A stretch of 64,000 bases of DNA from Nodularia sp. NIES-3585 (GCF_002218065.1 NZ_BDUB01000001.1:4869118-4933117), one strand, 5' to 3'. Numbered from the stretch's first letter, positions 27,742 through 37,123 are shown. Program-made: numbers and translations. Notes: generated from the letters alone by a model not told the origin.

Positions 27742-28459
27742 CTTCTAACCCTAATCTCTCCTCATTTTGATGTTCCAACATAGCCTGAATCAATTCTCGT
27801 CTAGCTTTTGTCCCCTGAGAGGTTAAATCTCGACGGTTAATTAATTCATTCCAGAGAATAGGACTGTGATGATAAACTTGATCGCAAATATCAGAAAGTT
27901 TGCTATTAAAATCAGTAATATTATTGAGTTTGGTAAGTTTTCCTTCTACCCAACAGCGCTGATTTATCCCAATACTAAAGGACTGACTGAGGTTTTCATC
28001 TAAAGATTGTTCAGCTTCTAATAAACGATAATTTACCTCTTTTCTCGCCACCCCATCAGTTTGTAATTCCTTAGCTGTTTTTTTGATATTATTCAACGCC
28101 ACAAATTCTAGGGTGCGAATCCTCAAAATAGCTAAATTCGCTGCACTCAAAATCACTAAGGGTTTACCATCGCTCGTTGTGGAAGGAACAGCATCAGGAA
28201 TTTCTTCATCTACCCAATACCCCACAAAACCATCCGCATCAACGCTACTACAACTTAATTGCTGCAAGTCGTGGGATTTATCTAAATAATGGCGTTCAAA
28301 ATAACGTAAAGTCCCCTTTTGGTAACTGTGACGTTGAGCCACTAAAGGTCTGAGAGGACGGTGCCAAGATAGAAGTTTTACTAAAGGCGATCGCTCTTGT
28401 TCGATATAATTAGATAACTCACGATCAACATTAAAATCAGAACCTTGCCAAATCCGCAA
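27734..28459 (-). pseudogene. remnant of a large defence-type ATPase protein
   Basis: A 241-codon internal piece of a larger protein. The frame continues native-looking sequence upstream of its TTG start (D-E-L-R-I-W-Q-G-S-D-F) until a TAA, and at the other end it runs into the IS at 27741 right after NEERLGLE, so both ends are lost. RIWQGSDFNVD, PLVAQRHSYQKGTLRYFE and SPILWNELINRRDLTSQGTKARRELIQ (split here only by memory) remind me of the large ATP-binding proteins of BREX/Pgl-type phage defence (BrxC/PglY-like, DUF6079), but that is a recollection without a search. No P-loop remains in the fragment. Confidence 0.5.
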
Positions 28460-28611
28460 TTCATCTTAATAAATGATGATGTTTATGAACTACATAACAG
28501 ATCAATGTTCTCCTGCAATTTACGGTTGCTTTGTCGTAACTAAAAAGATTATCATGAAGTAGTTAAGCGTAATTTCATCGGCCAAGTAATCTTTACTAAA
28601 CGCAAAAGTTT

Positions 28612-29766
28612 ATGTCAGTTCACAATAATTCAGCAGTTATAAAATTTGAACTTAAATTAATTCAAGAAGAAATGCATTTCTATATTAACTTATTAACTTC
28701 ACAATTTATAAAACAACAAGCAGCAGATGTTCTTATTTTTGGATTGATTCCATACAGATCACTTTTAACTGTAGAATCATATTCTTATATTCAAGACAGA
28801 TTTCCAATTAATGCAAAACATTTATTTAAATATGAGAAAATAATACGTAACTCTCGAATGCGAATCAAACTTTTTGATGAAAAAAGCAGACAAATTAGTG
28901 GTATGTTTGAACTAATAAATTTTATTTTTCAATACCATGAAGACTGGTTTATTAATGTCCATAAAGGTTATCTCTCTCCACTAAAAAAATCTTTACAACC
29001 TGATTTGGGTATTTTTATATATGATGGACATATTATTGGTTCAACACATACTGCTATCCTGTTTACGGGTTTGGAAAAAGAACAGCTATCTGAAAATTTG
29101 AAAGATAGGGAAGCAATGCTTAAAGAATTACTATTTTCCGTTAGTCAAGAAGTTGGAAAATATCTGAGACAATTAAGTACATGGAGTGAATTTAACCCTA
29201 TGCAAAGCAACAGCTTTGATTACAATATTCAAGATAATAAACTTGGCTACATGGATGTTAAATCTGTCAAATTATTACCTAAAATATTTAATTTATCTAA
29301 TAGCAAATCAATCAACTCTAGTCTTTTTGTATTTCTTTGTACAATCAATTATGTTCGCTATATTATTCCTAACCTTTTGCTTAATTCACCTGAGCTTTTA
29401 TTTAAACTAAAGTTTATTACCCTTTATCATTTAGTTTCCAGCTTAAAAAAACTACAAAAATATTACTATTCTAAAAATATATTTACTAAACAATCTAAGG
29501 AATATTTAACAATTATTTTTAACGATTCATATCTGAGAAAAATCACATCTAAAAAACATTTGAGAAATATTTTAGTGCATTATCAAATTGAAAAAATACC
29601 TGAGCATTTAATTGTTTCAAACTTGACTTTCAAAGATTTAATCGAGTATTTTTTTAACGGGGAGAGTTTTGAAGAAATTGACAAAAAACTAGATGAACAG
29701 ATTACTCGTATATCAAACATTTTGGAAGAATGGTTCAATTACTCTATCAAGCCAAATGGGTTTTAA
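28612..29766 (+). CDS. AT-rich orphan protein with HEPN-like RNxxxH motif
   Basis: A 384-residue protein that I do not recognise as a whole. It is rich in Lys, Ile, Asn, Leu and Phe, and its DNA is more AT-rich than its neighbours, suggesting transfer. Residues 318-323 read R-N-I-L-V-H within a helical C-terminal third, the spacing of the Rx4H motif of HEPN ribonuclease domains. The N-terminal half shows an alternating strand pattern (DVLIFGLIPYRS, DLGIFIYDGHIIGS) without catalytic residues. It lies divergent from the ATPase remnant in the same decayed island, so an abortive-infection role is a fair guess, not more. Confidence 0.5.
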   Translation: MSVHNNSAVIKFELKLIQEEMHFYINLLTSQFIKQQAADVLIFGLIPYRSLLTVESYSYIQDRFPINAKHLFKYEKIIRNSRMRIKLFDEKSRQISGMFELINFIFQYHEDWFINVHKGYLSPLKKSLQPDLGIFIYDGHIIGSTHTAILFTGLEKEQLSENLKDREAMLKELLFSVSQEVGKYLRQLSTWSEFNPMQSNSFDYNIQDNKLGYMDVKSVKLLPKIFNLSNSKSINSSLFVFLCTINYVRYIIPNLLLNSPELLFKLKFITLYHLVSSLKKLQKYYYSKNIFTKQSKEYLTIIFNDSYLRKITSKKHLRNILVHYQIEKIPEHLIVSNLTFKDLIEYFFNGESFEEIDKKLDEQITRISNILEEWFNYSIKPNGF

Positions 29767-29775
29767 GGTGGTGAA

Positions 29776-29889
29776 GTGAAACATTTAGCCAAGTTAACTG
29801 ATTTATATTTTGACTATGGCGCGATCGCTAACTTTATAGTTAAAGAGGTGGAATCAATACCTGCTCGATACAAACATCATTTCAAATAG
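29776..29889 (+). CDS. possible 37-residue peptide
   Basis: GTG at 29776, six bases after AAGGTGG, opens a short frame (start VKHLAKLTDLYFDYGAIANF) that ends TAG at 29887-29889. It follows the orphan gene by 9 bases. It may be a real small gene or the remnant of a larger one; nothing else supports it. Confidence 0.25.
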   Translation: MKHLAKLTDLYFDYGAIANFIVKEVESIPARYKHHFK

Positions 29890-29950
29890 GGATTTTTCTC
29901 AAGGGAGAATCCATGCACGGAAATGTTCTCCCCTGATATCTATCTTGTGT

Positions 29951-30496
29951 CTAATTAACTCGGCGCAATTTCCGAGTATTGTCTACTAAACTCTGAGCAA
30001 ATTTATCAAACCTTTCCGACAGCTTTTCATCTAACAGCTTTCCTTCAGGACTAAAAGCGCCCCAGGCTTGTCCAATAGCAATTTGCTCTGGTATAACCCA
30101 GCCATGTACCCATCTGACAATTAGCCGTAGCTCATTTAGTGCATTGCTATTAGCTTGACCACCTAATACACTCAGCACTCCTGTGACTTTATCAGAGAGT
30201 TCATCAAAACTCATCAAATCTAAAGTATTCTTCAAAACACCACTAACACCGCCATGATATTCTGGTGTCGCTAAGATTAATCCATCAGCACCACTCACGG
30301 TATCACGCAACCGTTGAACGTCTGGGTATTCTGGATATTCTTTTCCACCATGACAAAATGGTAAATTCAACTGCCGCAAATCTAAAATTTCTACTTCTGC
30401 ACCCAGGGCTTCTACCCTCTGTGCTGCTACTTTTAAAGCTATTTGGGTGTAGGAATCAGGTCTTAAACTACCACCAAGTCCAACAATTTTTACCAT
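29951..30496 (-). CDS. NAD(P)H-dependent FMN reductase
   Basis: A 181-residue flavodoxin-like reductase. VGLGGSLRPDSYTQIAL gives the FMN phosphate loop, and LILATPEYHGGVSGVLKNTLD the ring-binding segment typical of the SsuE/ArsH/chromate-reductase type. It would supply reduced FMN or reduce quinones with NAD(P)H. Full length, monocistronic. Start ATG 30496 is preceded by a reasonable AT-rich leader. Confidence 0.88.
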   Translation of the reverse strand: MVKIVGLGGSLRPDSYTQIALKVAAQRVEALGAEVEILDLRQLNLPFCHGGKEYPEYPDVQRLRDTVSGADGLILATPEYHGGVSGVLKNTLDLMSFDELSDKVTGVLSVLGGQANSNALNELRLIVRWVHGWVIPEQIAIGQAWGAFSPEGKLLDEKLSERFDKFAQSLVDNTRKLRRVN

Positions 30497-30867
30497 AATT
30501 CACCCATCAACTCAATATTTTGCTCCACCACCAGGATATTTAAAAGGCGGAGTCATTACGATTTTATATTAGCGAGTTATATTTTTATCGTCAATCAAGA
30601 TTATTATCTGTAGTTGTGTATCTTAGCACTTAATCTCCCGATCTCCCCTCTCTCTTGGCGATGAGCTAACTTTTTCCCATTTTTCCCTGGTTGGTAGGGT
30701 AATAATTGGGGAACTATTGAATAGTAAGGAGTGAAAACTGGGGAATAGCTTTGTCTAGAAGTTAGACTAGATGAGAAAATAGTGATTTCCAGTTATGGCA
30801 ATTTTTGCTAGAAGAATAGGCATAAAACCAGTGTCCAGCTGATGCCACTAGACAAAAGGTAATTATT
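30497..30867. other. divergent promoter region, FMN reductase / ftsH
   Basis: 371 bases with no gene. It must hold both promoters. A TTAGACTAGATGAGA tract at 30764-30778 and AAAAGGTAATTATT before the ftsH ATG are the only notable pieces; AAGGTAA is the likely ribosome site. Confidence 0.45.
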
Positions 30868-32736
30868 ATGCAAAATTTTGGGAAAAAATCATTGATCAAA
30901 CAGCGAACAGCCGCCCTAGCAGCCAGTTTACTCATGTTGCCGGGTATTTTCATGGGTAGTCCCGCCTTGGCGCAAAAACCAGAGGATGACTCCCTGAGTT
31001 ATGGTCAGTTACTCAATAAATCTAAGGAAGGACTAGTACAAAAAGTAGAGCTGGACGAAACTCAACAGATAGCCAAGGTTTATCTCAAGGGACAAGACCC
31101 AGATACACCACCAGTAGAAGTCAGGCTTTTAGCACAAAATACTGAGTTAATTAACACGCTCAAAGAACAAAACGTTGATTTTGGCAAGGTTTCCTCTGCT
31201 AACGGCACTATTGCTGTGGGGCTGTTAATCAATCTCATGTGGATTTTGCCCCTGGTAGCTTTAATGTTATTGTTCCTGAGACGCTCTACCAATGCTTCTA
31301 ACCAAGCCATGAACTTTGGTAAATCTCGCGCTCGTTTCCAAATGGAGGCCAAAACTGGTGTGAAGTTTGACGATGTAGCTGGGGTGGAAGAAGCGAAAGA
31401 GGAATTAGGAGAGGTCGTTACCTTCCTGAAGCAGCCAGAAAGATTCACGGCTGTAGGCGCACGCATTCCCAAAGGAGTCTTATTAATTGGACCGCCTGGA
31501 ACTGGTAAAACTTTACTCGCAAAAGCGATCGCAGGGGAAGCCGGTGTACCTTTCTTTAGCATTTCTGGCTCAGAATTTGTGGAAATGTTTGTGGGTGTGG
31601 GTGCATCCCGTGTGCGTGATTTGTTTAAAAAAGCCAAAGACAGTGCGCCATGCTTAATATTTATCGATGAAATTGACGCTGTAGGACGACAACGTGGAAC
31701 TGGTATCGGTGGCGGTAACGACGAGAGAGAACAAACTCTCAACCAATTGCTCACCGAAATGGATGGTTTTGAAGGTAATACAGGGATTATTATTATTGCT
31801 GCTACTAACCGTCCAGATGTCTTAGATTCGGCATTGCTTAGACCAGGACGCTTTGACAGACAAGTGATGGTGGATGCACCAGACCTCAAAGGACGAGCGG
31901 AAATATTGTCAGTTCACGCACGCAATAAGAAAATTGACCCTAGTATATCTTTAGATGCGATCGCTCGCCGGACTCCTGGTTTTACTGGCGCAGATTTAGC
32001 CAACTTACTCAATGAAGCGGCAATTCTCACAGCCAGAAGACGCAAAGAAGCAATCACCATCCTCGAAATCGACCATGCCATAGATAGAGTCGTAGCGGGG
32101 ATGGAAGGCACAGCTTTGGTAGATAGCAAGAACAAGCGCTTGATTGCCTACCATGAGGTCGGACACGCCTTAATCGGGACATTACTCAAAGGCCATGACC
32201 CCGTGCAGAAAGTCACACTCATTCCACGAGGTCAAGCACTAGGATTAACTTGGTTTACTCCCAGCGAAGAACAGGGGTTAATTTCTCGTTCTCAAATCAG
32301 AGCCAAAATTACTTCTACTTTGGGTGGTCGCGCCGCTGAGGAAATTGTTTTTGGTAAGCCGGAAGTCACAACAGGTGCTAGTAATGATTTGCAACACGTT
32401 ACGAACATGGCACGGCAAATGGTGACCAGGTTTGGGATGTCTGACTTAGGACTATTGTCCTTGGAAAACCAAAGTAGCGAAGTATTTTTGGGTCGCGACT
32501 GGATGAATAAATCAGACTATTCTGAAAAAATTGCCGCCAAAATTGATTCGCAAGTCCGCGAAATTATCAACAATTGCTACCTAGAAGCAAAGGAATTGTT
32601 GCAAAACAACCGCGCTGCTTTGGAATATTTAGTCGATTTGCTAGCAGACCAGGAAACCATTGAGGGGGAAAGATTCCGTGAAATCGTCACGGAGTATACC
32701 CAGGTAACTGACGAAACCCTAGCTGTATCTCATTAA
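30868..32736 (+). CDS. ftsH: FtsH ATP-dependent zinc metalloprotease
   Basis: A 622-residue membrane protease: an N-terminal hydrophobic segment ([19 protein letters not shown]), a lumenal/periplasmic domain, a second TM ([18 protein letters not shown], ~115-135), the AAA+ domain with Walker A GPPGTGKT (208-215) and [14 protein letters not shown], and the zinc site HEVGH (429-433). FtsH hexamers of this kind degrade damaged photosystem II D1 and other membrane proteins in cyanobacteria. Length and motif order are normal. It is monocistronic; which of the several cyanobacterial paralogues it is was not determined. Confidence 0.96.
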   Translation: MQNFGKKSLIKQRTAALAASLLMLPGIFMGSPALAQKPEDDSLSYGQLLNKSKEGLVQKVELDETQQIAKVYLKGQDPDTPPVEVRLLAQNTELINTLKEQNVDFGKVSSANGTIAVGLLINLMWILPLVALMLLFLRRSTNASNQAMNFGKSRARFQMEAKTGVKFDDVAGVEEAKEELGEVVTFLKQPERFTAVGARIPKGVLLIGPPGTGKTLLAKAIAGEAGVPFFSISGSEFVEMFVGVGASRVRDLFKKAKDSAPCLIFIDEIDAVGRQRGTGIGGGNDEREQTLNQLLTEMDGFEGNTGIIIIAATNRPDVLDSALLRPGRFDRQVMVDAPDLKGRAEILSVHARNKKIDPSISLDAIARRTPGFTGADLANLLNEAAILTARRRKEAITILEIDHAIDRVVAGMEGTALVDSKNKRLIAYHEVGHALIGTLLKGHDPVQKVTLIPRGQALGLTWFTPSEEQGLISRSQIRAKITSTLGGRAAEEIVFGKPEVTTGASNDLQHVTNMARQMVTRFGMSDLGLLSLENQSSEVFLGRDWMNKSDYSEKIAAKIDSQVREIINNCYLEAKELLQNNRAALEYLVDLLADQETIEGERFREIVTEYTQVTDETLAVSH

Positions 32737-32960
32737 CTACACAAACTCAGATTGCCCCGCGGGCTAAAGTTCTTCGCTTTTGGTGTTTGTGTGGGATTAA
32801 TGTCAATACTTTTCGGTTAACAAGTGTAGAGACGTTCCACCGAACGTCTCTACAAGGGTTTTCCGCTCACGAATTTGCTGAACTGAGTACTATTAGGATT
32901 GATTTGATCACCATACAGGAATCCTCAGCGCCAGCTGTGTCGCCGGAGATTTGGCACAAG

Positions 32961-32986
32961 AAAGCCCTCATAAAATAGCTGAGGGC
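32961..32986 (-). terminator. rho-independent terminator of rpsU
   Basis: On the - strand, GCCCTCA-loop-TGAGGGC followed by TTTCTTG, 21 bases past the rpsU stop. Confidence 0.8.
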
Positions 32987-33006
32987 ATTGATTCACATTT
33001 ATCTAA

Positions 33007-33195
33007 TCAAGTGCGGAAACGTCTCTTACCTTGCCTGTGCTTGGCAACTTCTTTACGCTTGCGTTTTTCAATAGGCGTTTCAAAGTGACGATGCTTCCTC
33101 ATATCGGGGAAAATCCCTGCTTTGGAAACTTCTCGCTTAAATCGGCGTAAGGCTGACTCAATGTGTTCATTGTCGCCCACAATTATTTGCGTCAT
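33007..33195 (-). CDS. rpsU: 30S ribosomal protein S21
   Basis: 62 residues: [20 protein letters not shown], then the basic [20 protein letters not shown] and [17 protein letters not shown] tail, the typical bS21. It lies 129 bp after the RNA-binding-protein gene on the same strand; the rbp-rpsU pairing is known from Anabaena, where it is linked to cold response. The ribosome site GGAGAG is 7 bases before the ATG. Confidence 0.96.
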   Translation of the reverse strand: MTQIIVGDNEHIESALRRFKREVSKAGIFPDMRKHRHFETPIEKRKRKEVAKHRQGKRRFRT

Positions 33196-33261
33196 TATCT
33201 CTCCTACTAATTTGACTTACTTCATGGCTCATAATGGTAAGCTGCCCTGTTGACTAAAGTC

Positions 33262-33286
33262 CAAAAAAAGACAGACTTTTTGTCTA
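33262..33286 (-). terminator. terminator/attenuator between rbp and rpsU
   Basis: On the - strand AGACAAAAAGTCTGTC is followed by TTTTTTTGG, 40-60 bases after the rbp stop. It probably ends part of the rbp transcripts and lets some read through into rpsU. Confidence 0.65.
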
Positions 33287-33324
33287 GCCTGAAAATTCGC
33301 TGATCAAATTTCAGGTTTTAAAGC

Positions 33325-33633
33325 TTAGTAACGGTTGCGGGAGCCGCCGCCACCGTATCCTCCCCGGTTACCACCAGAGGAACCTCTGTCTTCCCTGGGC
33401 TTGGCTTTGTTAACTTTGAGGTCACGACCCATCCATTCAGCGCCATCAAGGGCTTCAATCGCAGCTGCTTCTTCAGCTTCAGTTCCCATTTCCACAAAAC
33501 CGAAACCGCGTAATTGTCCTGTTTCGCGGTCAGTAGGTAGTTGAACGCGCCTTACAGTGCCGTATTCTGCGAAAACAGCGCTCAAGGTGTCTTGGGTAAC
33601 TTCGTAAGAGAGATTGCCTACATAAATTGACAT
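33325..33633 (-). CDS. rbp: RRM-type RNA-binding protein with Gly-rich tail
   Basis: 102 residues: one RRM (about 1-80) with RNP2 IYVGNLSY and RNP1 LRGFGFVEM, then an acidic-basic hinge (KAKPREDR) and a glycine-rich tail (GGNRGGYGGGGSRNRY). This is the cyanobacterial Rbp class, cold-induced RNA chaperones that also help mRNA localise or stay stable. Start ATG 33633 has TAGGAGAT close before it. A ~360-bp gene-free leader upstream fits the long 5' UTR known for cold-regulated rbp genes. Confidence 0.94.
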   Translation of the reverse strand: MSIYVGNLSYEVTQDTLSAVFAEYGTVRRVQLPTDRETGQLRGFGFVEMGTEAEEAAAIEALDGAEWMGRDLKVNKAKPREDRGSSGGNRGGYGGGGSRNRY

Positions 33634-33994
33634 GGATTATCTCCTAATTTATCACTGTGTAGAGATTTAAATTTCGGAGAAAAGTCTGTAAATACCAAAA
33701 GGAAAAAGCCTGTCAATACTAAAAACAAAGACGCTCACCGAATTAATTCTCCTAGTCTAAGATGACATACTTGGCAACTATTTAACAAGATCAAAAATTA
33801 GACTAGTTTAGCATAATGGCTAAAACCTTTTCTGTATCTATATTCTGGGCTTTACACACGTCTCGATTGCTTCCGACACAGCCCTGAGAGCGATCGCCTG
33901 ATCCAAAATTTCCCCTACTATAGTCGTGACTCCGACTTGGCTGTGAAAAATCCGACAATACTAAACCATCAGCTACATTAACAATTGGTGGTTT
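33634..33994. other. long leader region of rbp
   Basis: No gene in this stretch. It lies between the start of rbp and the end of the 33995 gene. Two AGTCTAAG/TTAGACTA-type half palindromes (33753-33763 and 33796-33807) are seen and could be part of a regulatory fold. No clear riboswitch. Confidence 0.4.
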
Positions 33995-34318
33995 CTATTT
34001 GGTAGCGTCTTCAAAGTCTGCTAGCGCGTAGGCAAACTCACTAAAGGCTGTTTTAATTAAAACTTCTTTCATACTTCTTTCCAGCCGAGAGTTGCGGATG
34101 AGTTCTGCTAACTCTATAAACAACAGAGAAAACATATAACGGTCTTGGCGGTCAACTTGTTTTAAACCAGAGAAGATAAACTCATAAAGTTCAGTCTGTC
34201 TGGCTTTAGTTTGTTCGTCCCATATTTGAAAACCCAGCCGGAAGGTCTTTAAGCGGATCTCATTACTGTTATAGGACGTATCTTTGTAGCGAATTGATAC
34301 GCGCTGAGGTATGTCCAT
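33995..34318 (-). CDS. conserved hypothetical protein
   Basis: 107 residues, mostly helical: IRLKTFRLGFQIWDEQTKARQTELYEFIF, then DRYMFSLLFIELAELIRNSRLERSMKEVL and a last helix with an acidic end. No family recognised and no catalytic motif. Coding character is normal for the window (codon use, clean start ATG 34318). It is on the same strand as the TauD/Rieske genes 110 bp upstream but probably separate. Confidence 0.6.
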   Translation of the reverse strand: MDIPQRVSIRYKDTSYNSNEIRLKTFRLGFQIWDEQTKARQTELYEFIFSGLKQVDRQDRYMFSLLFIELAELIRNSRLERSMKEVLIKTAFSEFAYALADFEDATK

Positions 34319-34427
34319 AAGTTTTAGGCATGGAGATTTGATATAGAGTATTATTCATTTGTTTCTCAGTTAATCCGGACAAAACACTCATTAAATTTCT
34401 CAATGTGCTGCCAAACAGTGGAAAATA

Positions 34428-35369
34428 TCATGTGTTGTCCACCAAACCTACACGTAAAGCAACGCGCTTATACTTGCTGGCATCATAGGGAATACCAGCG
34501 TGCATCACTTGGGAATTGTCCCAAACAACAAGATCACCCGGTTGCCAAACATGAGTATAAACTGGTGTGCGTTCCAGAACAGTTTGAAACAAATCCTGCC
34601 AGAACCGTTTTGCCAAATCCAATTTATCCTCCATACCAACAAGAATGGATGTGTCCGAGCCAAGATATAATCCTTTTTTCCCAGTTACCTGATGTATGGA
34701 AACAATAGGATGGCTTTTCATCGGTACATCATCTCCTGGCTGAAAGTATCTTGGAGGTAAATGATGCATAGACATTTGCTCTAATTGCTGCTGATGCTGA
34801 GAATCGAGATTGTTGTAAGCTTCTATCATGTCGAGAAAAGCCGTTGTGTGGGGCTGACCATCGACTCCTTCAGGCGGTATTTCCACTCCATAAAGCATCA
34901 CCACATACAAAGCATTCATATCCAGACCTGCTGTAGTGGGAAGGAAATCCTTATCATGATGCCATTGCCAAGCAAATTTACCCACAATTTCCTGAGTATG
35001 CTCTTGAGGATTCCCTAAAATAGATACGCCAATACTTTGTAAATCTGGATCAATATTTGGATCAAGGGGTTTAGGTGGATAATTAATATTAGACTCACCA
35101 AAAGTTTTATAGGCAAATTCCTTTAATTGTGAAGCAGTTAAATGTTGGTTTTTTACAACAACCACACCATGCTCCCAAAGAGCTTGTTTAAATTTACTTA
35201 TCTGTTGGTTTGTAACTTCTGTAAGCTGGCATTGTTGTAATAATTCCGTGCCAAGTCGAGAATGTTCTTGCACTGTCTGAAATTGCATTTTCAAAACCCT
35301 CTTAATATTACTCATTCCTCTTCTCTGCGCCTCTACGTGAGACAACGCCCAAAATTCATCACTATTCAC
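34428..35369 (-). CDS. TauD/TfdA-family Fe(II)/2-oxoglutarate dioxygenase
   Basis: A 313-residue oxygenase. The iron ligands are visible as the H-x-D in QWHHDKDFLP and the distal His in VMHAGIPYD; the 2-oxoglutarate arginine is in KRVALRVGL. It hydroxylates an unidentified substrate. Its ATG overlaps the stop of the Rieske gene by four bases (ATGA), so the two are translationally coupled. Met19 (MSNIKRVLK) is an alternative start, but the overlap favours the first. The pair likely modifies one molecule in two oxidative steps. Confidence 0.85.
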   Translation of the reverse strand: MNSDEFWALSHVEAQRRGMSNIKRVLKMQFQTVQEHSRLGTELLQQCQLTEVTNQQISKFKQALWEHGVVVVKNQHLTASQLKEFAYKTFGESNINYPPKPLDPNIDPDLQSIGVSILGNPQEHTQEIVGKFAWQWHHDKDFLPTTAGLDMNALYVVMLYGVEIPPEGVDGQPHTTAFLDMIEAYNNLDSQHQQQLEQMSMHHLPPRYFQPGDDVPMKSHPIVSIHQVTGKKGLYLGSDTSILVGMEDKLDLAKRFWQDLFQTVLERTPVYTHVWQPGDLVVWDNSQVMHAGIPYDASKYKRVALRVGLVDNT

Positions 35370-36703
35370 TGCTCAAAGTGAGTATAAGAGTATTGAAAGT
35401 GAGTTTTTAACTTTTCAGCCACAACTGCCAGCGCCACCGATAGCAGCGCCGCAAAAACGAGTATAAAACTACTCAGCCCATCTGTGATAATTGCCAAAGC
35501 TGCCAAAGCGATCGCAGCACCCACAAAGGCTTGTTTTAGCAGATTTGTGACCCGATATGCCTGATTGCATGAACTACAAACAAGTGTGTGTTGTAAAAAT
35601 CTATCGGCATTTTCTGAAGTGTGAAAGCAATCATTGCTGCCGAAATTTTTAGAACTCAAATAACCTTGATAATATGGTAAAGATGAACCAAAATTATCTA
35701 ACCATTTGCGGTAATTAATCACTAATAAATCTGATGTTTTGAGTGGCAAATATATTTTATTTAAGTTTTCTCCTAACCTCGCTATTTCTGCTTGTTGACC
35801 TAAAATTTGAGGTAGATCCTGTTCCAAGACTTTGTTTTGCCGCAAGTGTTCCAGCCAGCGAGGTTTGGACTTGAATTTTTTAATCATGAAGTTGCGATAT
35901 CTGCGGAGTAACAGACGGCATTTACCCTTACCAATAGGGATTGAATATAAAGCTATGCCAGCATACCAGCCAGGTTTGATGACGTTTAATTTGTAATGGA
36001 CTAAATTGGGGGCAATAAAATCTAAATTTTGCCAAGGTGCATCAGGATTTCGGCTTTGGCGAATTTTCCCCAAAAATCCTTTAACAGAAAAATCGCTGAC
36101 TTCCATTTCTAATGGTTGGGCGCTGGCTCGATTACCTTCTGTGCCATCATGGCTAATATAAACATGAGCCGGATCAACAAAGTTTTCTATTAAATAAGTT
36201 TGGTCATAAGGTAAATCTCTCATATAGTCGGTGTGGACAAATTCTGGTTTTTCCAAATCCGCTATAGTGGGGATGAGTTGATTAATTGCAGTTGCAGTTT
36301 TTCCTGCCCAAACCCAGATTAATCCTTGGCTTTCTACAACTGTAAACGATTTTACACAAGCATTTAGAGGGATTTTAGTATCATCTGGTAACTGCGGAAT
36401 ATGCAAACATTCACCATCAAGGCCAAACTGCCAACCATGATATGAACATTCAATTTTGCCATCAATAATCTGTCCGTCAGAGAGTTTGGCGGCGCGATGG
36501 GGACAACGGTCTGTTAAACAAACCAGGATGCCATTTTGATTCCTGAACAATACAAAAGGTTCGTCATATAAAGAAAAACTATAAGGGCGATTTTTTGGCA
36601 GGTCTTGCACAAAGCAGACAGGATACCAGCATTCTCTCCAATTAAATTGCTCTTCCTCCTCGTGCATCGTCTCTGGCTGGGGAATCTGAGTCTCTAATGT
36701 CAT
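35366..36703 (-). CDS. PaO/Tic55-like Rieske non-heme iron oxygenase
   Basis: A 445-residue oxygenase. The Rieske cluster ligands are in CPHRAAKL and CSYHGWQFG, the mononuclear iron site in NFVDPAHVYISHDG. Near the C-terminus is CSSCNQAY followed by two hydrophobic segments, the CxxC-plus-TM arrangement that marks the pheophorbide a oxygenase / PTC52 / Tic55 group. It is therefore membrane-anchored and thioredoxin-sensitive by analogy. A chlorophyll-type substrate is one option; the upstream GG-leader peptide gene offers another. First gene of the coupled pair with the TauD-like gene. Confidence 0.86.
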   Translation of the reverse strand: MTLETQIPQPETMHEEEEQFNWRECWYPVCFVQDLPKNRPYSFSLYDEPFVLFRNQNGILVCLTDRCPHRAAKLSDGQIIDGKIECSYHGWQFGLDGECLHIPQLPDDTKIPLNACVKSFTVVESQGLIWVWAGKTATAINQLIPTIADLEKPEFVHTDYMRDLPYDQTYLIENFVDPAHVYISHDGTEGNRASAQPLEMEVSDFSVKGFLGKIRQSRNPDAPWQNLDFIAPNLVHYKLNVIKPGWYAGIALYSIPIGKGKCRLLLRRYRNFMIKKFKSKPRWLEHLRQNKVLEQDLPQILGQQAEIARLGENLNKIYLPLKTSDLLVINYRKWLDNFGSSLPYYQGYLSSKNFGSNDCFHTSENADRFLQHTLVCSSCNQAYRVTNLLKQAFVGAAIALAALAIITDGLSSFILVFAALLSVALAVVAEKLKTHFQYSYTHFEQ

Positions 36704-36822
36704 AGTGCTGACGGCGTGGATGTAATTCTAATACTGTCTAACTGGATGAGGTGAATCCATCTGCTGTTAGGAAGATGCGATCGCATATTTATATAGTGGT
36801 ATCAAGCCCCAATTGATAATTA

Positions 36823-36903
36823 AACGCAGAGGGGCGCAAAGGTAACGCAAAGGTACGCAGAGTTTTACGTTAATTCGCCAAATCTCTGCGCCTCTGCGTC
36901 AGG
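36823..36903. repeat. CGCAGAGG-type dispersed repeat (hairpin)
   Basis: ACGCAGAGGGGCGCAAAGG ... CTCTGCGCCTCTGCGT forms an imperfect hairpin between the peptide gene and the Rieske gene. Relatives lie at 41083-41125, 45272-45312, 45758-45823 and 52826-52868, always intergenic. Function unknown. Confidence 0.7.
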
Positions 36904-36937
36904 ATGCAATTAATTTCTTATTTCAAGTTAACCCCGA

Positions 36938-37123
36938 TCAAAAATCAAAGTCATCGTCAAATCCACCGCCAAATCCGCGGTCACGGAAGTAGGGACCACA
37001 ACGTGGGACGATGACAGTCCGAGGACAACGCCTTCCTCTTCCCCTTCGTCCTCCGGAGAGAAGTTGTTGTTCTTCTGTAGATAATTCGACGAGTAGCTCA
37101 GATTGGATACTTTGTACTGACAT
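36938..37123 (-). CDS. double-glycine-leader peptide (putative RiPP precursor)
   Basis: 61 residues. Residues 1-25 are an acidic leader, with VELSTEEQQLLSGG ending in Gly24-Gly25, as in bacteriocin-type leaders cut by C39 peptidases. The core (26-61) begins with an Arg-rich part (RRGRGRRC), has two cysteines (33 and 42), Tyr/Phe/Arg/Pro residues and ends in GFGGGFDDDFDF. GTAAACAATT precedes the ATG. Downstream on the same strand come the Rieske and TauD oxygenase genes (234 bp away), with no peptidase or exporter in the window. The peptide class is clear; that it is a modified natural product is an inference. Confidence 0.7.
   Translation of the reverse strand: MSVQSIQSELLVELSTEEQQLLSGGRRGRGRRCPRTVIVPRCGPYFRDRGFGGGFDDDFDF

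Noticed and set aside
31080-31889. 269-codon - strand frame within ftsH
   Set aside because: Antisense shadow of the AAA+ domain; Ser/Pro-rich as such shadows usually are.
32787-32978. 63-codon frame after ftsH
   Set aside because: It includes a dispersed TAGAGACGTT...AACGTCTCTA hairpin and has no protein-like pattern.
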